Source: Rubrivivax sp.
GTDB taxonomy: Bacteria > Pseudomonadota > Gammaproteobacteria > Burkholderiales > Burkholderiaceae_C
Assembly: GCA_021300575.1 (NCBI GenBank)
Contig: JAJTDM010000039.1
Span: 1-34,718, forward strand
Reading direction: 5' to 3'
DNA length: 34,718 bases
Positions 17,569 through 25,108 of this stretch are shown here, piece after piece. Numbering within the stretch: position 1 is the stretch's first letter; every line of letters begins with the position of its first letter. A model generated the notes under the pieces. It saw nothing but the letters and a program-made list of their open reading frames with translations. It ran no database searches and had not been told where the DNA came from. Position numbers and translations under genes: made by a program.

Positions 17569-18260
17569 ACGGCGCCATGGTCCAGGTCCCGGCAAGTCAA
17601 CTCAAGGATCTGCACCGCAGTGCACAGGGCATGCTGGATCTGCTGGCGCGTACGCCCGTCATGCCCATCATCTGGATCCACGAGGCCGACACCGCCGTGG
17701 GCGTGGCGCGGGCGCTGGTGGAGGGCGGGGTGACGGTCTTCGAGGTGTTGCTGCGCACGCCTGCGGCCTTGCAGGCGGTGGAGGCCGTGCGCCGGCATGT
17801 CCCGGAAGCCACCGTCGGCGCGGGCACGCTGCTGTGCGCCGCCGACGTGCAGCGAGCGCTGGACGCTGGCGCGCAGTTCGGCGTCACCCCCGGCCTGGTG
17901 CCGGATCTTGCGCAGGCCGCGGTGCGGCTGCAACTGCCGCTCTTGCCCGGCGTGTGGACGGCCAGCGAGGTGATGTCTGCCATGGCCTGGGGTTTCGAGG
18001 CGCTCAAGCTTTTCCCAGCCAATGGCTTGCAGGGCGTGCAGCAGATCGAGCACCTGCAGGGCGTCTTCCCGCGTGCCCGCTTTTGCCCCACGGGTGGCAT
18101 CAAGCCCGAGCATATTCCGCAGTACCTGGCCTTGCGCAGCTGCCCGACGGTGGGGGGCAGCTGGGTCACTCCTCGGGCGCTGGTGGCAGCCCGAGACTAT
18201 CCCGCCATCACCGCGCTGGCCCGGCAGGCTGCGGCTTTCATGTCCGCGCGCTCTGCATGA
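17565..18260 (+). CDS. eda: 2-keto-3-deoxy-6-phosphogluconate (KDPG) aldolase
   Basis: This class I aldolase of the Entner-Doudoroff pathway cleaves KDPG to pyruvate and glyceraldehyde 3-phosphate; related enzymes also split 4-hydroxy-2-oxoglutarate. The 231-residue protein carries catalytic E60 (VFEVLLRT), the Schiff-base K148 (FEALKLFPA), the phosphate-binding segment CPTGGIKPE and VGGSWVTP. ATG 17565 overlaps the tctA stop by four bases, so transport and cleavage are coupled. The length is slightly above the typical 210-215 because of an N-terminal extension. Confidence 0.93.
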   Translation: MNGAMVQVPASQLKDLHRSAQGMLDLLARTPVMPIIWIHEADTAVGVARALVEGGVTVFEVLLRTPAALQAVEAVRRHVPEATVGAGTLLCAADVQRALDAGAQFGVTPGLVPDLAQAAVRLQLPLLPGVWTASEVMSAMAWGFEALKLFPANGLQGVQQIEHLQGVFPRARFCPTGGIKPEHIPQYLALRSCPTVGGSWVTPRALVAARDYPAITALARQAAAFMSARSA

Positions 18261-18321
18261 GCGACATGAACAACGGACCTCGGCCCGCCCTCTCGGTTCT
18301 GCGGGGCTGCTCGCCGGGCCG

Positions 18322-19266
18322 ATGAGCGTCTCCTCTACTCCCCCACGGGCTATCGCCGTGGGCGCCCTCTGCGCCACGCGCATCTTCCAGGTCGAGGCCG
18401 TGCCGTCGCTGCCGGCCAAGGTGATGGCCCGCCGCCTGGTGGAGGTGGTGGACGGCATGGCCCTGTCGGCCGCCTGCGCCTTCGCCAGGCTGGGCGGTCG
18501 CGCCGGCGTCTGGGCGCGCTGCGGCGACGACGAGCCCGGCAGGGCGGCACGCGCCGTGCTGCAGGCCGAGGGCTTGGACGTGAGCGGACTGCGCGCCGTG
18601 CCCGGCAGCGCCACCTCGCAGGCCACCGTGATCGTCGACGCGCGCGGAGAGCGCCTGGTCGTGCCCTTTCACGATCCCGCTGTGGACGCGTCGGCTGACT
18701 GGCTGCCGCTGCAGCACCTCACAGGTGCCGACATGGTGCTGTGCGATGTCCGCTGGCCCGAGGGTGCGGAGGCCGCCATGCGTGCCGCGCGTGCTGTGGG
18801 CGTGCCTTGCATGCTGGATGGGGAGATCGCTGGGTCAGGGGTTCTCGGCCGTCTGGTGCCACTGGCCACCCACGCCGTGTTTTCCGACGCCGGCCTGCTG
18901 GCCTTCACGGGCGCGCCGACTGTGGAGACCGCGCTGCACGAGGTGGCACAGGGCCACACCGGGCATGTCGGCGCCACCTGTGGTGCGGACGGCTATGCCT
19001 GGTGGGAGGGCGGCGCCGTCCATCGCGTGCCGGCTCCCGCCGTGCCGGTGCTGGACACGCTGGCTGCGGGCGACGTGTTCCACGGGGCCTTCGCGCTGGC
19101 CCTGGCAGAGGGCCAGTGCGTGGCCGAGGCGGCGCGCTTCGCTTGCCACGCCGCCTCTCTGAAGTGCACCCGATTCGGCGGGCGGCTGGGGTGTCCTCAA
19201 CGCCACGAGGTCGAGGTCTCCATGGCGGCGGTGCCATGGCGGGGGGGGATCCGCAGCGGGCGCTGA
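18322..19266 (+). CDS. PfkB family sugar kinase
   Basis: This ribokinase-fold kinase has 314 residues. The signature near the C-terminus reads DTLAAGDVFHGAF, with the catalytic base at D251 and the anion hole formed by AAGD instead of GAGD. The substrate-binding half includes GMALSAACAFARLGG (about 45-59). The C-terminal SLKCTRFGGRLG is reminiscent of ketohexokinase-like or sulfofructose-kinase-like members. In this setting, after the KDPG aldolase, a 2-keto-3-deoxy-sugar-acid kinase role is plausible but not shown by sequence. ATG 18322 is preferred; the ribosome site is weak. A run of eight G (19241-19248) near the end could shift only the last residues. Confidence 0.85.
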   Translation: MSVSSTPPRAIAVGALCATRIFQVEAVPSLPAKVMARRLVEVVDGMALSAACAFARLGGRAGVWARCGDDEPGRAARAVLQAEGLDVSGLRAVPGSATSQATVIVDARGERLVVPFHDPAVDASADWLPLQHLTGADMVLCDVRWPEGAEAAMRAARAVGVPCMLDGEIAGSGVLGRLVPLATHAVFSDAGLLAFTGAPTVETALHEVAQGHTGHVGATCGADGYAWWEGGAVHRVPAPAVPVLDTLAAGDVFHGAFALALAEGQCVAEAARFACHAASLKCTRFGGRLGCPQRHEVEVSMAAVPWRGGIRSGR

Positions 19267-19297
19267 GCCGAGGCCCAGACAGGCCGTGAAACCACCG

Positions 19298-19327
19298 TTG
19301 ACGCTGCTTCTGGCGGGGTGGTACAAG
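19298..19327 (+). promoter_or_regulatory. Candidate tctC promoter
   Basis: TTGACG (19298-19303) and TACAAG (19322-19327) are 18 bases apart and lie in the 114-bp gap before tctC. They match the sigma-70 hexamers at five and four positions. A separate promoter would let the binding protein be made at a higher level than the membrane subunits. Confidence 0.45.
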
Positions 19328-19380
19328 CATCCCAGCGTCGATGAACGGGCATCCGCCCCAACCACGAGGAGACGAAGACC

Positions 19381-20379
19381 ATGAACAGAACCACCGATCG
19401 CCGGACCGTCCTGGGAGGGCTGGCCGCAGCAGGGCTGGGCTCGCTGTTGCCGGCCGCCGCCCACGCGCAAGGCGCCTGGCCCAACCGTCCGGTGACGGTG
19501 GTGTGCCCCTGGGGCGCTGGCGGCGGCACGGACGCCACCGCACGCATCGTGGCGGCCATCCTGGAGAAGAACCTGGGCCAGCCCTTCAACGTGGTCAACC
19601 GCACAGGGGGTTCGGGAGTGGTGGGCCACTCGGCCATCGCCACGGCGCCGCCCGATGGCTACACCATTGGCATGATCACCGTGGAAATCACGATGATGCA
19701 CCACCAGGGCCTGACCGATCTCAAGCCCACCAGCTACACGCCGCTGGCCCTGATGAACGTGGACCCGCCCGGCGTGCAGGTGAATGCAGGCTCGCCCTAC
19801 AAGAACATCAAGGCCCTGGCAGATGCGATCAAGGCGGCACCGGCGGGCAAGTTCAAGGCCTCGGGCACCGGGCAGGGCGGCATCTGGCACCTGGCGCTCA
19901 TCGGCTGGCTTCAGGCCATGGGTCTGCAGCCCAACCACGTGCAGTGGGTGCCTTCCAACGGCGCGGCGCCGGCCATGCAGGATCTGGCCGCGGGGGGCGT
20001 GGACATCGTCACCTGCTCGGTGCCCGAGGCCAAGGCCATGCTGGACGCCGGCAAGGCCATCAGCCTCGCGGTGATGGCGCCGCAGCGCAACCCGGCCTTC
20101 AAGGATGTGCCCACGCTCAACGAGACGCTGGGCATCAACTACTCGGTGGGCGCCTGGCGCGGCATCGCAGGGCCCAATGGCCTGCCCCCCGCCGTCGCGA
20201 ACCGCCTCACCGCCGAGTTGAAGAAGGCCTACGACTCGGCCGAGTTCCAGGACTTCATGCGCAACCGCGGCTTCGGCACGACTTGGTCCGACCCGGCAGG
20301 CTTTACCCGCTTCATGGCTGATGGCGACCGCGCCATGGGCGCGGCAATGACCGCTGCCGGCCTGGCCAAGAAGGCCTGA
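19381..20379 (+). CDS. tctC: Tripartite tricarboxylate transporter substrate-binding protein (TctC/Bug family)
   Basis: This is a periplasmic solute receptor of the Bug family, 332 residues. The N-terminus contains DRRTVLGGLAAAGLG, a twin-arginine-like signal, and cleavage is likely after AHA. The mature protein starts QGAWPNRPVTVVCPWGAGGG, where the glycine loop contacts the ligand carboxylate. The second conserved loop is NRTGGSGVVGHSAIA, followed by PDGYTIG. The start is supported by GAGGAG upstream. It should deliver its ligand to the TctAB subunits encoded 2-5 kb upstream, with the aldolase and kinase genes between them. Confidence 0.94.
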   Translation: MNRTTDRRTVLGGLAAAGLGSLLPAAAHAQGAWPNRPVTVVCPWGAGGGTDATARIVAAILEKNLGQPFNVVNRTGGSGVVGHSAIATAPPDGYTIGMITVEITMMHHQGLTDLKPTSYTPLALMNVDPPGVQVNAGSPYKNIKALADAIKAAPAGKFKASGTGQGGIWHLALIGWLQAMGLQPNHVQWVPSNGAAPAMQDLAAGGVDIVTCSVPEAKAMLDAGKAISLAVMAPQRNPAFKDVPTLNETLGINYSVGAWRGIAGPNGLPPAVANRLTAELKKAYDSAEFQDFMRNRGFGTTWSDPAGFTRFMADGDRAMGAAMTAAGLAKKA

Positions 20380-20403
20380 GCGGCCACATCGGCGCCACCC
20401 CGG

Positions 20404-20440
20404 CGCCCGACCTCCGGCTTTCTCCCGGGTCGGGCGTTTG
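20404..20440 (+). terminator. Candidate terminator after tctC
   Basis: Nine-base arms CGCCCGACC (20404-20412) and GGTCGGGCG (20428-20436) are perfectly complementary. The T run after them is short (TTT), so termination may be partial. The hairpin separates tctC from gnd. Confidence 0.6.
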
Positions 20441-20534
20441 GGCGGCTGGCGCCTGATTAGAATCCTATTGCTGGGTGTCGGCCACTATGGCCTGCTGCGC
20501 CCACCCGTGCCTCACCCTCTTGGACTCTGACACG

Positions 20535-21974
20535 ATGAGCGCTGAATGCGACATCGGCCTGATCGGCCTGGCGGTGATGGGCCAGAACCTGGTGTTGAAC
20601 ATCGAGAGCCGCGGCTTTCGGGTGGCGGTCTACAACCGCACCTTGAGCGTGACGCAAGGCTTTGTCGCCCAGCATGCCGGCAAGGCCTTGACGGGGGCCG
20701 ACACGCTGGCGGACTTCGTGAGCGCCCTCTCGTGCCTCCGCAAGGTGCTGATCATGGTGCAGGCCGGCGCACCGGTGGACGCGGTGATCGAACAGCTGAT
20801 CCCCTTGCTGGAACCCGGGGACATCGTCGTGGACTGCGGCAACAGTCTCTACACCGACACCGAACGCCGGGACGCCTGGCTCACACCCCTGGGCCTGCGC
20901 TTCGTGGGCGCCGGCGTGTCCGGGGGCGAGGAGGGCGCGCGCAAGGGGCCCAGCATCATGCCCGGCGGCCCGGCTTCCACCTGGCAGGAACTGCGCCCGG
21001 TGTTCGAGGCCATCGCCGCGCGCGCCGAGGGTGAGCCCTGCGTGGCGCACATCGGCCCCGGAGGCGCCGGGCATTTCGTCAAGATGGTGCACAACGGCAT
21101 CGAGTACGGCGACATGCAACTCATCTGCGAGGCCTGGCACCTGATGCGTGCGGCCGGGTTGCCGGTGGCGCAGACGGCACGCGTCTTCGACCGCTGGAAC
21201 CAGGGCGACTTGCAGAGCTACCTGATCGAGATCACCGCCCGTGCGCTGGAGCAGACCGACCCCGACACCGGCGCGCCCGTGGTGGACGTCATCCTCGACA
21301 AGGCCGGCCAGAAGGGCACGGGCCGGTGGACGCTGATCAATGCGGCGGAGAACGCAGTGCCCGTGGGCACCATCCACGCGGCGGTGGACGCGCGCATCCT
21401 GTCGTCGATGAAGGCCTTGCGCGTGCAGGCCAGCCCCTTGCTGGCCGGGCCTTCGGGCCTGCTGGCCTCTGGGGCCCCAGGCTCGGCGGCGCAGGAGGCC
21501 CTGATCGACAAGATCCACGACGCGCTCTATGCGTCCAAGATCATCAGCTACGCGCAGGGCCTGGATCTCATGCGCACCATGAGCCACAAGAAGGACTGGG
21601 GCCTGGACCTGGGCGCCATCGCCGCCTTGTGGCGCGGGGGCTGCATCATCCGGGCCCGCTTCCTGAACCACATCACCGCGGCCTACCGCGCTGACCCGGC
21701 GCTGCCGCATCTGGCGCTGGCGCCGTTCTTCCAGCAAGTGCTCAACCGCACCCAGGCCTCGTGGCGCGAGGTGGTGGGCCTGGCGGTGACTGCGGGCGTG
21801 CCGGTGCCGGCGTTCTCGGCGTCACTGGCCTACTACGACAGCCTGCGCAGCGCGCGCCTGCCCGCCAACCTGCTGCAAGCCCAGCGCGACTTCTTCGGCG
21901 CCCACACCTACGAGCGCGTGGACCGGCCCGAAGGCCAGTTCTTCCACACGCAATGGCCGGAAGTGATTGGCTGA
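20535..21974 (+). CDS. gnd: 6-phosphogluconate dehydrogenase, decarboxylating
   Basis: This enzyme oxidatively decarboxylates 6-phosphogluconate to ribulose 5-phosphate with NADP+. Its 479 residues make it the long, dimeric type. The dinucleotide fold is at the N-terminus (GLIGLAVMGQNL, residues 8-19). The active site shows GAGVSGGEEGARKGPSIMPGG and then the catalytic Lys segment HFVKMVHNGIEYGDMQ. The C-terminal all-helical domain carries KGTGRWTLINA. ATG 20535 is chosen because the fold begins just after it; earlier in-frame codons to 20475 encode an unlikely Cys-rich segment. A -10-like TAGAAT lies at 20458-20463. A hairpin separates it from tctC, so it may be a separate unit with a related role. 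Confidence 0.95.
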   Translation: MSAECDIGLIGLAVMGQNLVLNIESRGFRVAVYNRTLSVTQGFVAQHAGKALTGADTLADFVSALSCLRKVLIMVQAGAPVDAVIEQLIPLLEPGDIVVDCGNSLYTDTERRDAWLTPLGLRFVGAGVSGGEEGARKGPSIMPGGPASTWQELRPVFEAIAARAEGEPCVAHIGPGGAGHFVKMVHNGIEYGDMQLICEAWHLMRAAGLPVAQTARVFDRWNQGDLQSYLIEITARALEQTDPDTGAPVVDVILDKAGQKGTGRWTLINAAENAVPVGTIHAAVDARILSSMKALRVQASPLLAGPSGLLASGAPGSAAQEALIDKIHDALYASKIISYAQGLDLMRTMSHKKDWGLDLGAIAALWRGGCIIRARFLNHITAAYRADPALPHLALAPFFQQVLNRTQASWREVVGLAVTAGVPVPAFSASLAYYDSLRSARLPANLLQAQRDFFGAHTYERVDRPEGQFFHTQWPEVIG

Positions 21975-22032
21975 GAGAGGTAGGCTGTTCCCGTTCGACA
22001 ACTGCGCTGTTGGAAGGGCGGCGAGGGCAGGT

Positions 22033-22077
22033 TCCCCCCGCAGCGAAGTCAAGGGGGAGGCCGGGCGCAGCCCGGCC
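22033..22077. repeat. Double hairpin between gnd and mdh
   Basis: Two stems lie next to each other in the 174-bp gap between convergent genes. TCCCCC/GGGGGA (22033-22038 with 22053-22058) is followed by GGCCGGGC/GCCCGGCC (22059-22066 with 22070-22077, three-base loop). No T run follows either strand. The form resembles a dispersed REP-like palindromic element more than a simple terminator. Only one copy is in this window. Confidence 0.5.
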
Positions 22078-22148
22078 GGAGGACATGAGCGAAGGGGGGT
22101 GCCTGCACTCGCCGACCTCGCGACAACTGGGGCCAGCATCCCTCTGGT

Positions 22149-23135
22149 TTACAGCAGGTGCTTCACCCCGTCCTGCTCGCCCGTCAGCTCGGCCAGCGTC
22201 TTGTCGATGCAGCCCTGGCTGAACTCGTCGATGGGCAGGCCCTTCACGATTTCGTACTTGCCGCCTGAGCAGGTGACCGGGTAGCCGAACATCACATCTT
22301 GCGGGATGCCGTAGTCGCCGTTGCTGGGCACGCCCATGGTGACCCACTCGCCGTTCGTGCCCAGGGCCCAGTCGCGCATGTGGTCGATGGCGGCATTGGC
22401 GGCTGAAGCCGCCGAGGACAGGCCGCGCGCCTCGATGATGGCTGCGCCGCGCTTGCCCACCGTGGGCAGGAAGACGTCCTTGTTCCAGACGTGGTCGTTG
22501 ATCATGTCCTTGACGCTCGCGCCATCGATGGTGGCGAAGCGGTAGTCGGCGTACATGGTGGGCGAGTGGTTGCCCCAAACGGCCAGTTTGCGGATGGCCG
22601 ACACCGGCTTGCCGGTCTTGGCAGCGATCTGGCTGAGCGCACGGTTGTGGTCCAGGCGCAGCATGGCGGTGAAGTTCTCACGCGGCAGGCTGGGGGCGCT
22701 CTTCATGGCGATCCAGGCGTTGGTGTTGGCCGGGTTGCCCACCACCAGCACCTTCACGTTGCGGCTGGCTGCTTTGTCCAGGGCCTTGCCCTGCGCGGTG
22801 AAGATCTGCGCATTGGCAGCCAGCAGGTCTGCGCGTTCCATGCCGGGGCCGCGGGGGCGCGCACCCACCAGCAGGGCGTAGTCGGTGTCCTTGAAGGCGG
22901 TCTCTGCGCTGCCGTGGGCTTCCATACCAGCCAGCAGCGGGAAGGCGCAGTCTTCCAGTTCCATCATCACGCCCTTGAGCGCCTTCTGGGCCTTCTCATC
23001 GGGAATCTCCAGCAACTGCAGGATCACGGGCTGGTCCTTGCCCAGCATTTCGCCGGAGGCGATGCGGAACAGCAGCGCATAGCCGATCTGGCCTGCGGCA
23101 CCGGTGACGGCGACTCGTACGGGTTTCTTGCTCAT
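22149..23135 (-). CDS. mdh: Malate dehydrogenase
   Basis: This enzyme interconverts malate and oxaloacetate with NAD(H) in the TCA cycle. The 328-residue protein has the Rossmann motif [13 protein letters not shown] near the N-terminus, the mobile-loop arginines in [15 protein letters not shown], and the catalytic His in [16 protein letters not shown]. The ATG at 23135 (MSKKPVRV) is supported by GGAG seven bases upstream. It is divergent from the GntR-type gene, and the gap contains a palindrome shared with the acnB promoter. Confidence 0.97.
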   Translation of the reverse strand: MSKKPVRVAVTGAAGQIGYALLFRIASGEMLGKDQPVILQLLEIPDEKAQKALKGVMMELEDCAFPLLAGMEAHGSAETAFKDTDYALLVGARPRGPGMERADLLAANAQIFTAQGKALDKAASRNVKVLVVGNPANTNAWIAMKSAPSLPRENFTAMLRLDHNRALSQIAAKTGKPVSAIRKLAVWGNHSPTMYADYRFATIDGASVKDMINDHVWNKDVFLPTVGKRGAAIIEARGLSSAASAANAAIDHMRDWALGTNGEWVTMGVPSNGDYGIPQDVMFGYPVTCSGGKYEIVKGLPIDEFSQGCIDKTLAELTGEQDGVKHLL

Positions 23136-23260
23136 CAGAAGGCTCCGGGAAGTTGTGAAGGGCGGCAGCACGGTGGCGGCAGCGGGGTCTGGGATGGAGT
23201 GGCCAGGGAGTTTAAAGGCGCCGACCCTGCTTCAGACTGACGTCTCTCTGAAGTCTTATA

Positions 23261-23272
23261 TCTTGTACAAGA
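23261..23272. promoter_or_regulatory. Predicted GntR-type operator between mdh and gntR
   Basis: TCTTGTACAAGA is a perfect 12-bp palindrome. A third half-site TCTTAT lies directly before it (23254-23259). On the plus strand TTCAGA (23231-23236) and TCTTAT (23254-23259) are 17 bases apart and could be a weak gntR promoter. On the minus strand TATAAG (23260-23255) is a -10-like hexamer for mdh. Binding here would affect both genes. Confidence 0.6.
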
Positions 23273-23312
23273 GTTCTTGCTCCGGGGGGCGGCCTGTGCT
23301 GCAATGTGGGTC

Positions 23313-24089
23313 ATGCCGGCTTTGCCCGTACCCACCGCCTCGGCCTCGGCGCCAGAAGCCGCCCACGACAACGCGCCCGCCTTCAGCCCGCTGTACCAGC
23401 AGATCAAGGAGCTGATCACCCGCAGCCTGCAGGGCGGCGAGTGGCTGCCGGGTCAGTCCATCCCCAGCGAGATGGAACTGGCCGCGCGCTTTCGGGTCAG
23501 CCAGGGTACGGTGCGCAAGGCAGTGGACGAGCTGGCCACCGAGAACCTGCTGGTACGCCGTCAGGGCAAGGGCACGTTCGTCGCCACCCACGCTGAGGAA
23601 CGCACGCAGTACCGCTTCTTGCGTCTCATGTCCGATGCCGGGGGAAGCCCGGGCCTGCAGCGGCGGCTGATCGGTTGTCGCCGCCAGCGCGTGGCGGCTG
23701 ACGCGGCCCGTGTCCTGGGCCTGAAGAGCGGGGACCCCGTGGTCGAGATCCGCCGCGTGCTGCTGGCGGCCGATGCGCCCGTCGTGCTCGACGACATCCT
23801 GCTGCCCGGTGCGCTGTTCAAGGGGCTGACGGCCGAGCGTCTGTCAGCGTGGAAAGGCCCGATGTACCGTCTCTTCGAGGCTGAGTTCGGCGTTCGCATG
23901 ATCCGAGCCGAAGAGAAGATCCGCGCAGTCGCCGCCGATGCGTCGCAGGCCCGTGAAATGGGCGTGGACGCTGGCGCGCCGCTGCTGTCTGTCGAGCGCT
24001 TGTCATTCACCTACGGCGACAAGCCAGTGGAATTGCGCCGGGGCCTGTACCGAACCGAACACCACCATTACCGCAATGAGCTGAACTGA
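23313..24089 (+). CDS. GntR family transcriptional regulator, HutC subfamily
   Basis: This 258-residue protein has an N-terminal winged helix-turn-helix (SPLYQQIKELITRSL, then PSEMELAARFRVSQGTVRKA) and a C-terminal UTRA ligand-binding domain (from about residue 100). The UTRA domain typically binds small carboxylates, sugars or amino-acid derivatives. The start is uncertain: ATG 23313, ATG 23304 and TTG 23277 are all in frame, and none has a clear ribosome site. It lies between mdh and the sdh operon, facing away from mdh. A regulator of TCA genes is the natural reading, supported by matching palindromes at acnB and at its own promoter. Confidence 0.92.
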   Translation: MPALPVPTASASAPEAAHDNAPAFSPLYQQIKELITRSLQGGEWLPGQSIPSEMELAARFRVSQGTVRKAVDELATENLLVRRQGKGTFVATHAEERTQYRFLRLMSDAGGSPGLQRRLIGCRRQRVAADAARVLGLKSGDPVVEIRRVLLAADAPVVLDDILLPGALFKGLTAERLSAWKGPMYRLFEAEFGVRMIRAEEKIRAVAADASQAREMGVDAGAPLLSVERLSFTYGDKPVELRRGLYRTEHHHYRNELN

Positions 24090-24291
24090 TCATCAAGTGG
24101 TCCCGTGAGGCTGCGCCGTGTAGCCCTCGAGTCAGGTTGCTGCGATGCAATAAACTCGACGCGCCGGCTGTACAGAGAACACAAAGAACACCACCACGAC
24201 ACCAGAACCGCGGCTGTCACGATGGCCGCGATACACAGCACCGGCCCGCCCACCTTGCGCAGGCCCACCGAGGAGAAGGAAGAGGACACCC

Positions 24292-24720
24292 ATGTCGACG
24301 ACCCGCAGACCGAGGCCGGTCCACCGCAACATCCACGTCTCGCAGATCATCTCGTACCGCTTGCCCCCTGCGGGCATCGTGTCCATCCTGCACCGCGTCA
24401 GTGGCGCGATGATGTTCCTGCTGCTGCCCTTCGTGATCTGGCTGTTCGATGCCAGCGTCACTTCCGAGATCTCTTATGAGCGGTTCACCAGCGCCTTCAT
24501 CGCCGGCATCGGGTTCGCGCCCGCCTGGTTCGTGAAGCTGGTGGTGCTGGCGCTGATCTGGGGCTACCTGCACCACTTCATTGCAGGCGTGCGCCACCTG
24601 TGGATGGACGCCACCCACAGCGTGACCAGGGAGCAGGGCCACAACTCGGCCATCGTCACCCTGGCCTTGAGCGTGCTGCTGACCCTGGCGCTGGGCGCCA
24701 AGCTGTTCGGCCTGTACTGA
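24292..24720 (+). CDS. sdhC: Succinate dehydrogenase cytochrome b556 subunit
   Basis: This membrane anchor subunit of complex II has 142 residues and three membrane helices. The family motif SILHRVSG (31-38) lines the quinone site. The haem-ligand region is HHFIAGVRHLWMD with H95 as the likely axial ligand. The ATG is preceded by AGAGGA. It is the first gene of sdhCDAB; the 202-bp upstream region contains no palindrome like those at acnB and mdh and no clear promoter that could be placed with confidence. Confidence 0.95.
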   Translation: MSTTRRPRPVHRNIHVSQIISYRLPPAGIVSILHRVSGAMMFLLLPFVIWLFDASVTSEISYERFTSAFIAGIGFAPAWFVKLVVLALIWGYLHHFIAGVRHLWMDATHSVTREQGHNSAIVTLALSVLLTLALGAKLFGLY

Positions 24721-24734
24721 GGAGCCTGTCCATC

Positions 24735-25103
24735 ATGAGCGCACAACCCAATTTCGGTGCCAAGCGCATCGTCGTCGGCGCCCACTACGGCATGCGCGAC
24801 TGGCTCAGCCAGCGCGTCACGGCTGTGCTGATGGCCCTGTTCACCGTGGTGCTGCTGGTGCAGGTGCTGCTGCCCGGCCCGCTGGGCTATGACCGCTGGG
24901 CCGGCATCTTTGCCGCGCAGTGGATGAAAGTGCTGACCTTCGTGGTCATCTTGTCGCTGTCCTGGCACGCCTGGGTAGGCGTGCGCGACATCTGGATGGA
25001 CTACGTCAAGCCGGTGGGCGTGCGCTTGGCGCTTCAGGTGTTCTCGATCGTGTGGCTCGTCGGCTGCGCCGGCTGGGCCGTCCAGGTGCTTTGGAGGCTC
25101 TGA
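24735..25103 (+). CDS. sdhD: Succinate dehydrogenase membrane anchor subunit
   Basis: This 122-residue protein is the second membrane anchor of complex II. It has three membrane helices. The haem/quinone segment is [18 protein letters not shown], with the likely haem His (near residue 79) and the quinone-site Asp-Tyr pair at about 89-90. GAGGAG overlaps the sdhC stop and is ten bases before the ATG. It is followed by sdhA after five bases. Confidence 0.95.
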   Translation: MSAQPNFGAKRIVVGAHYGMRDWLSQRVTAVLMALFTVVLLVQVLLPGPLGYDRWAGIFAAQWMKVLTFVVILSLSWHAWVGVRDIWMDYVKPVGVRLALQVFSIVWLVGCAGWAVQVLWRL

Positions 25104-25108
25104 GTCCC

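Noticed and set aside
24090..24291. A TCTTRTAYAAGA-type operator before sdhC
   Set aside because: The region was read for the palindrome on both strands and no match was seen.
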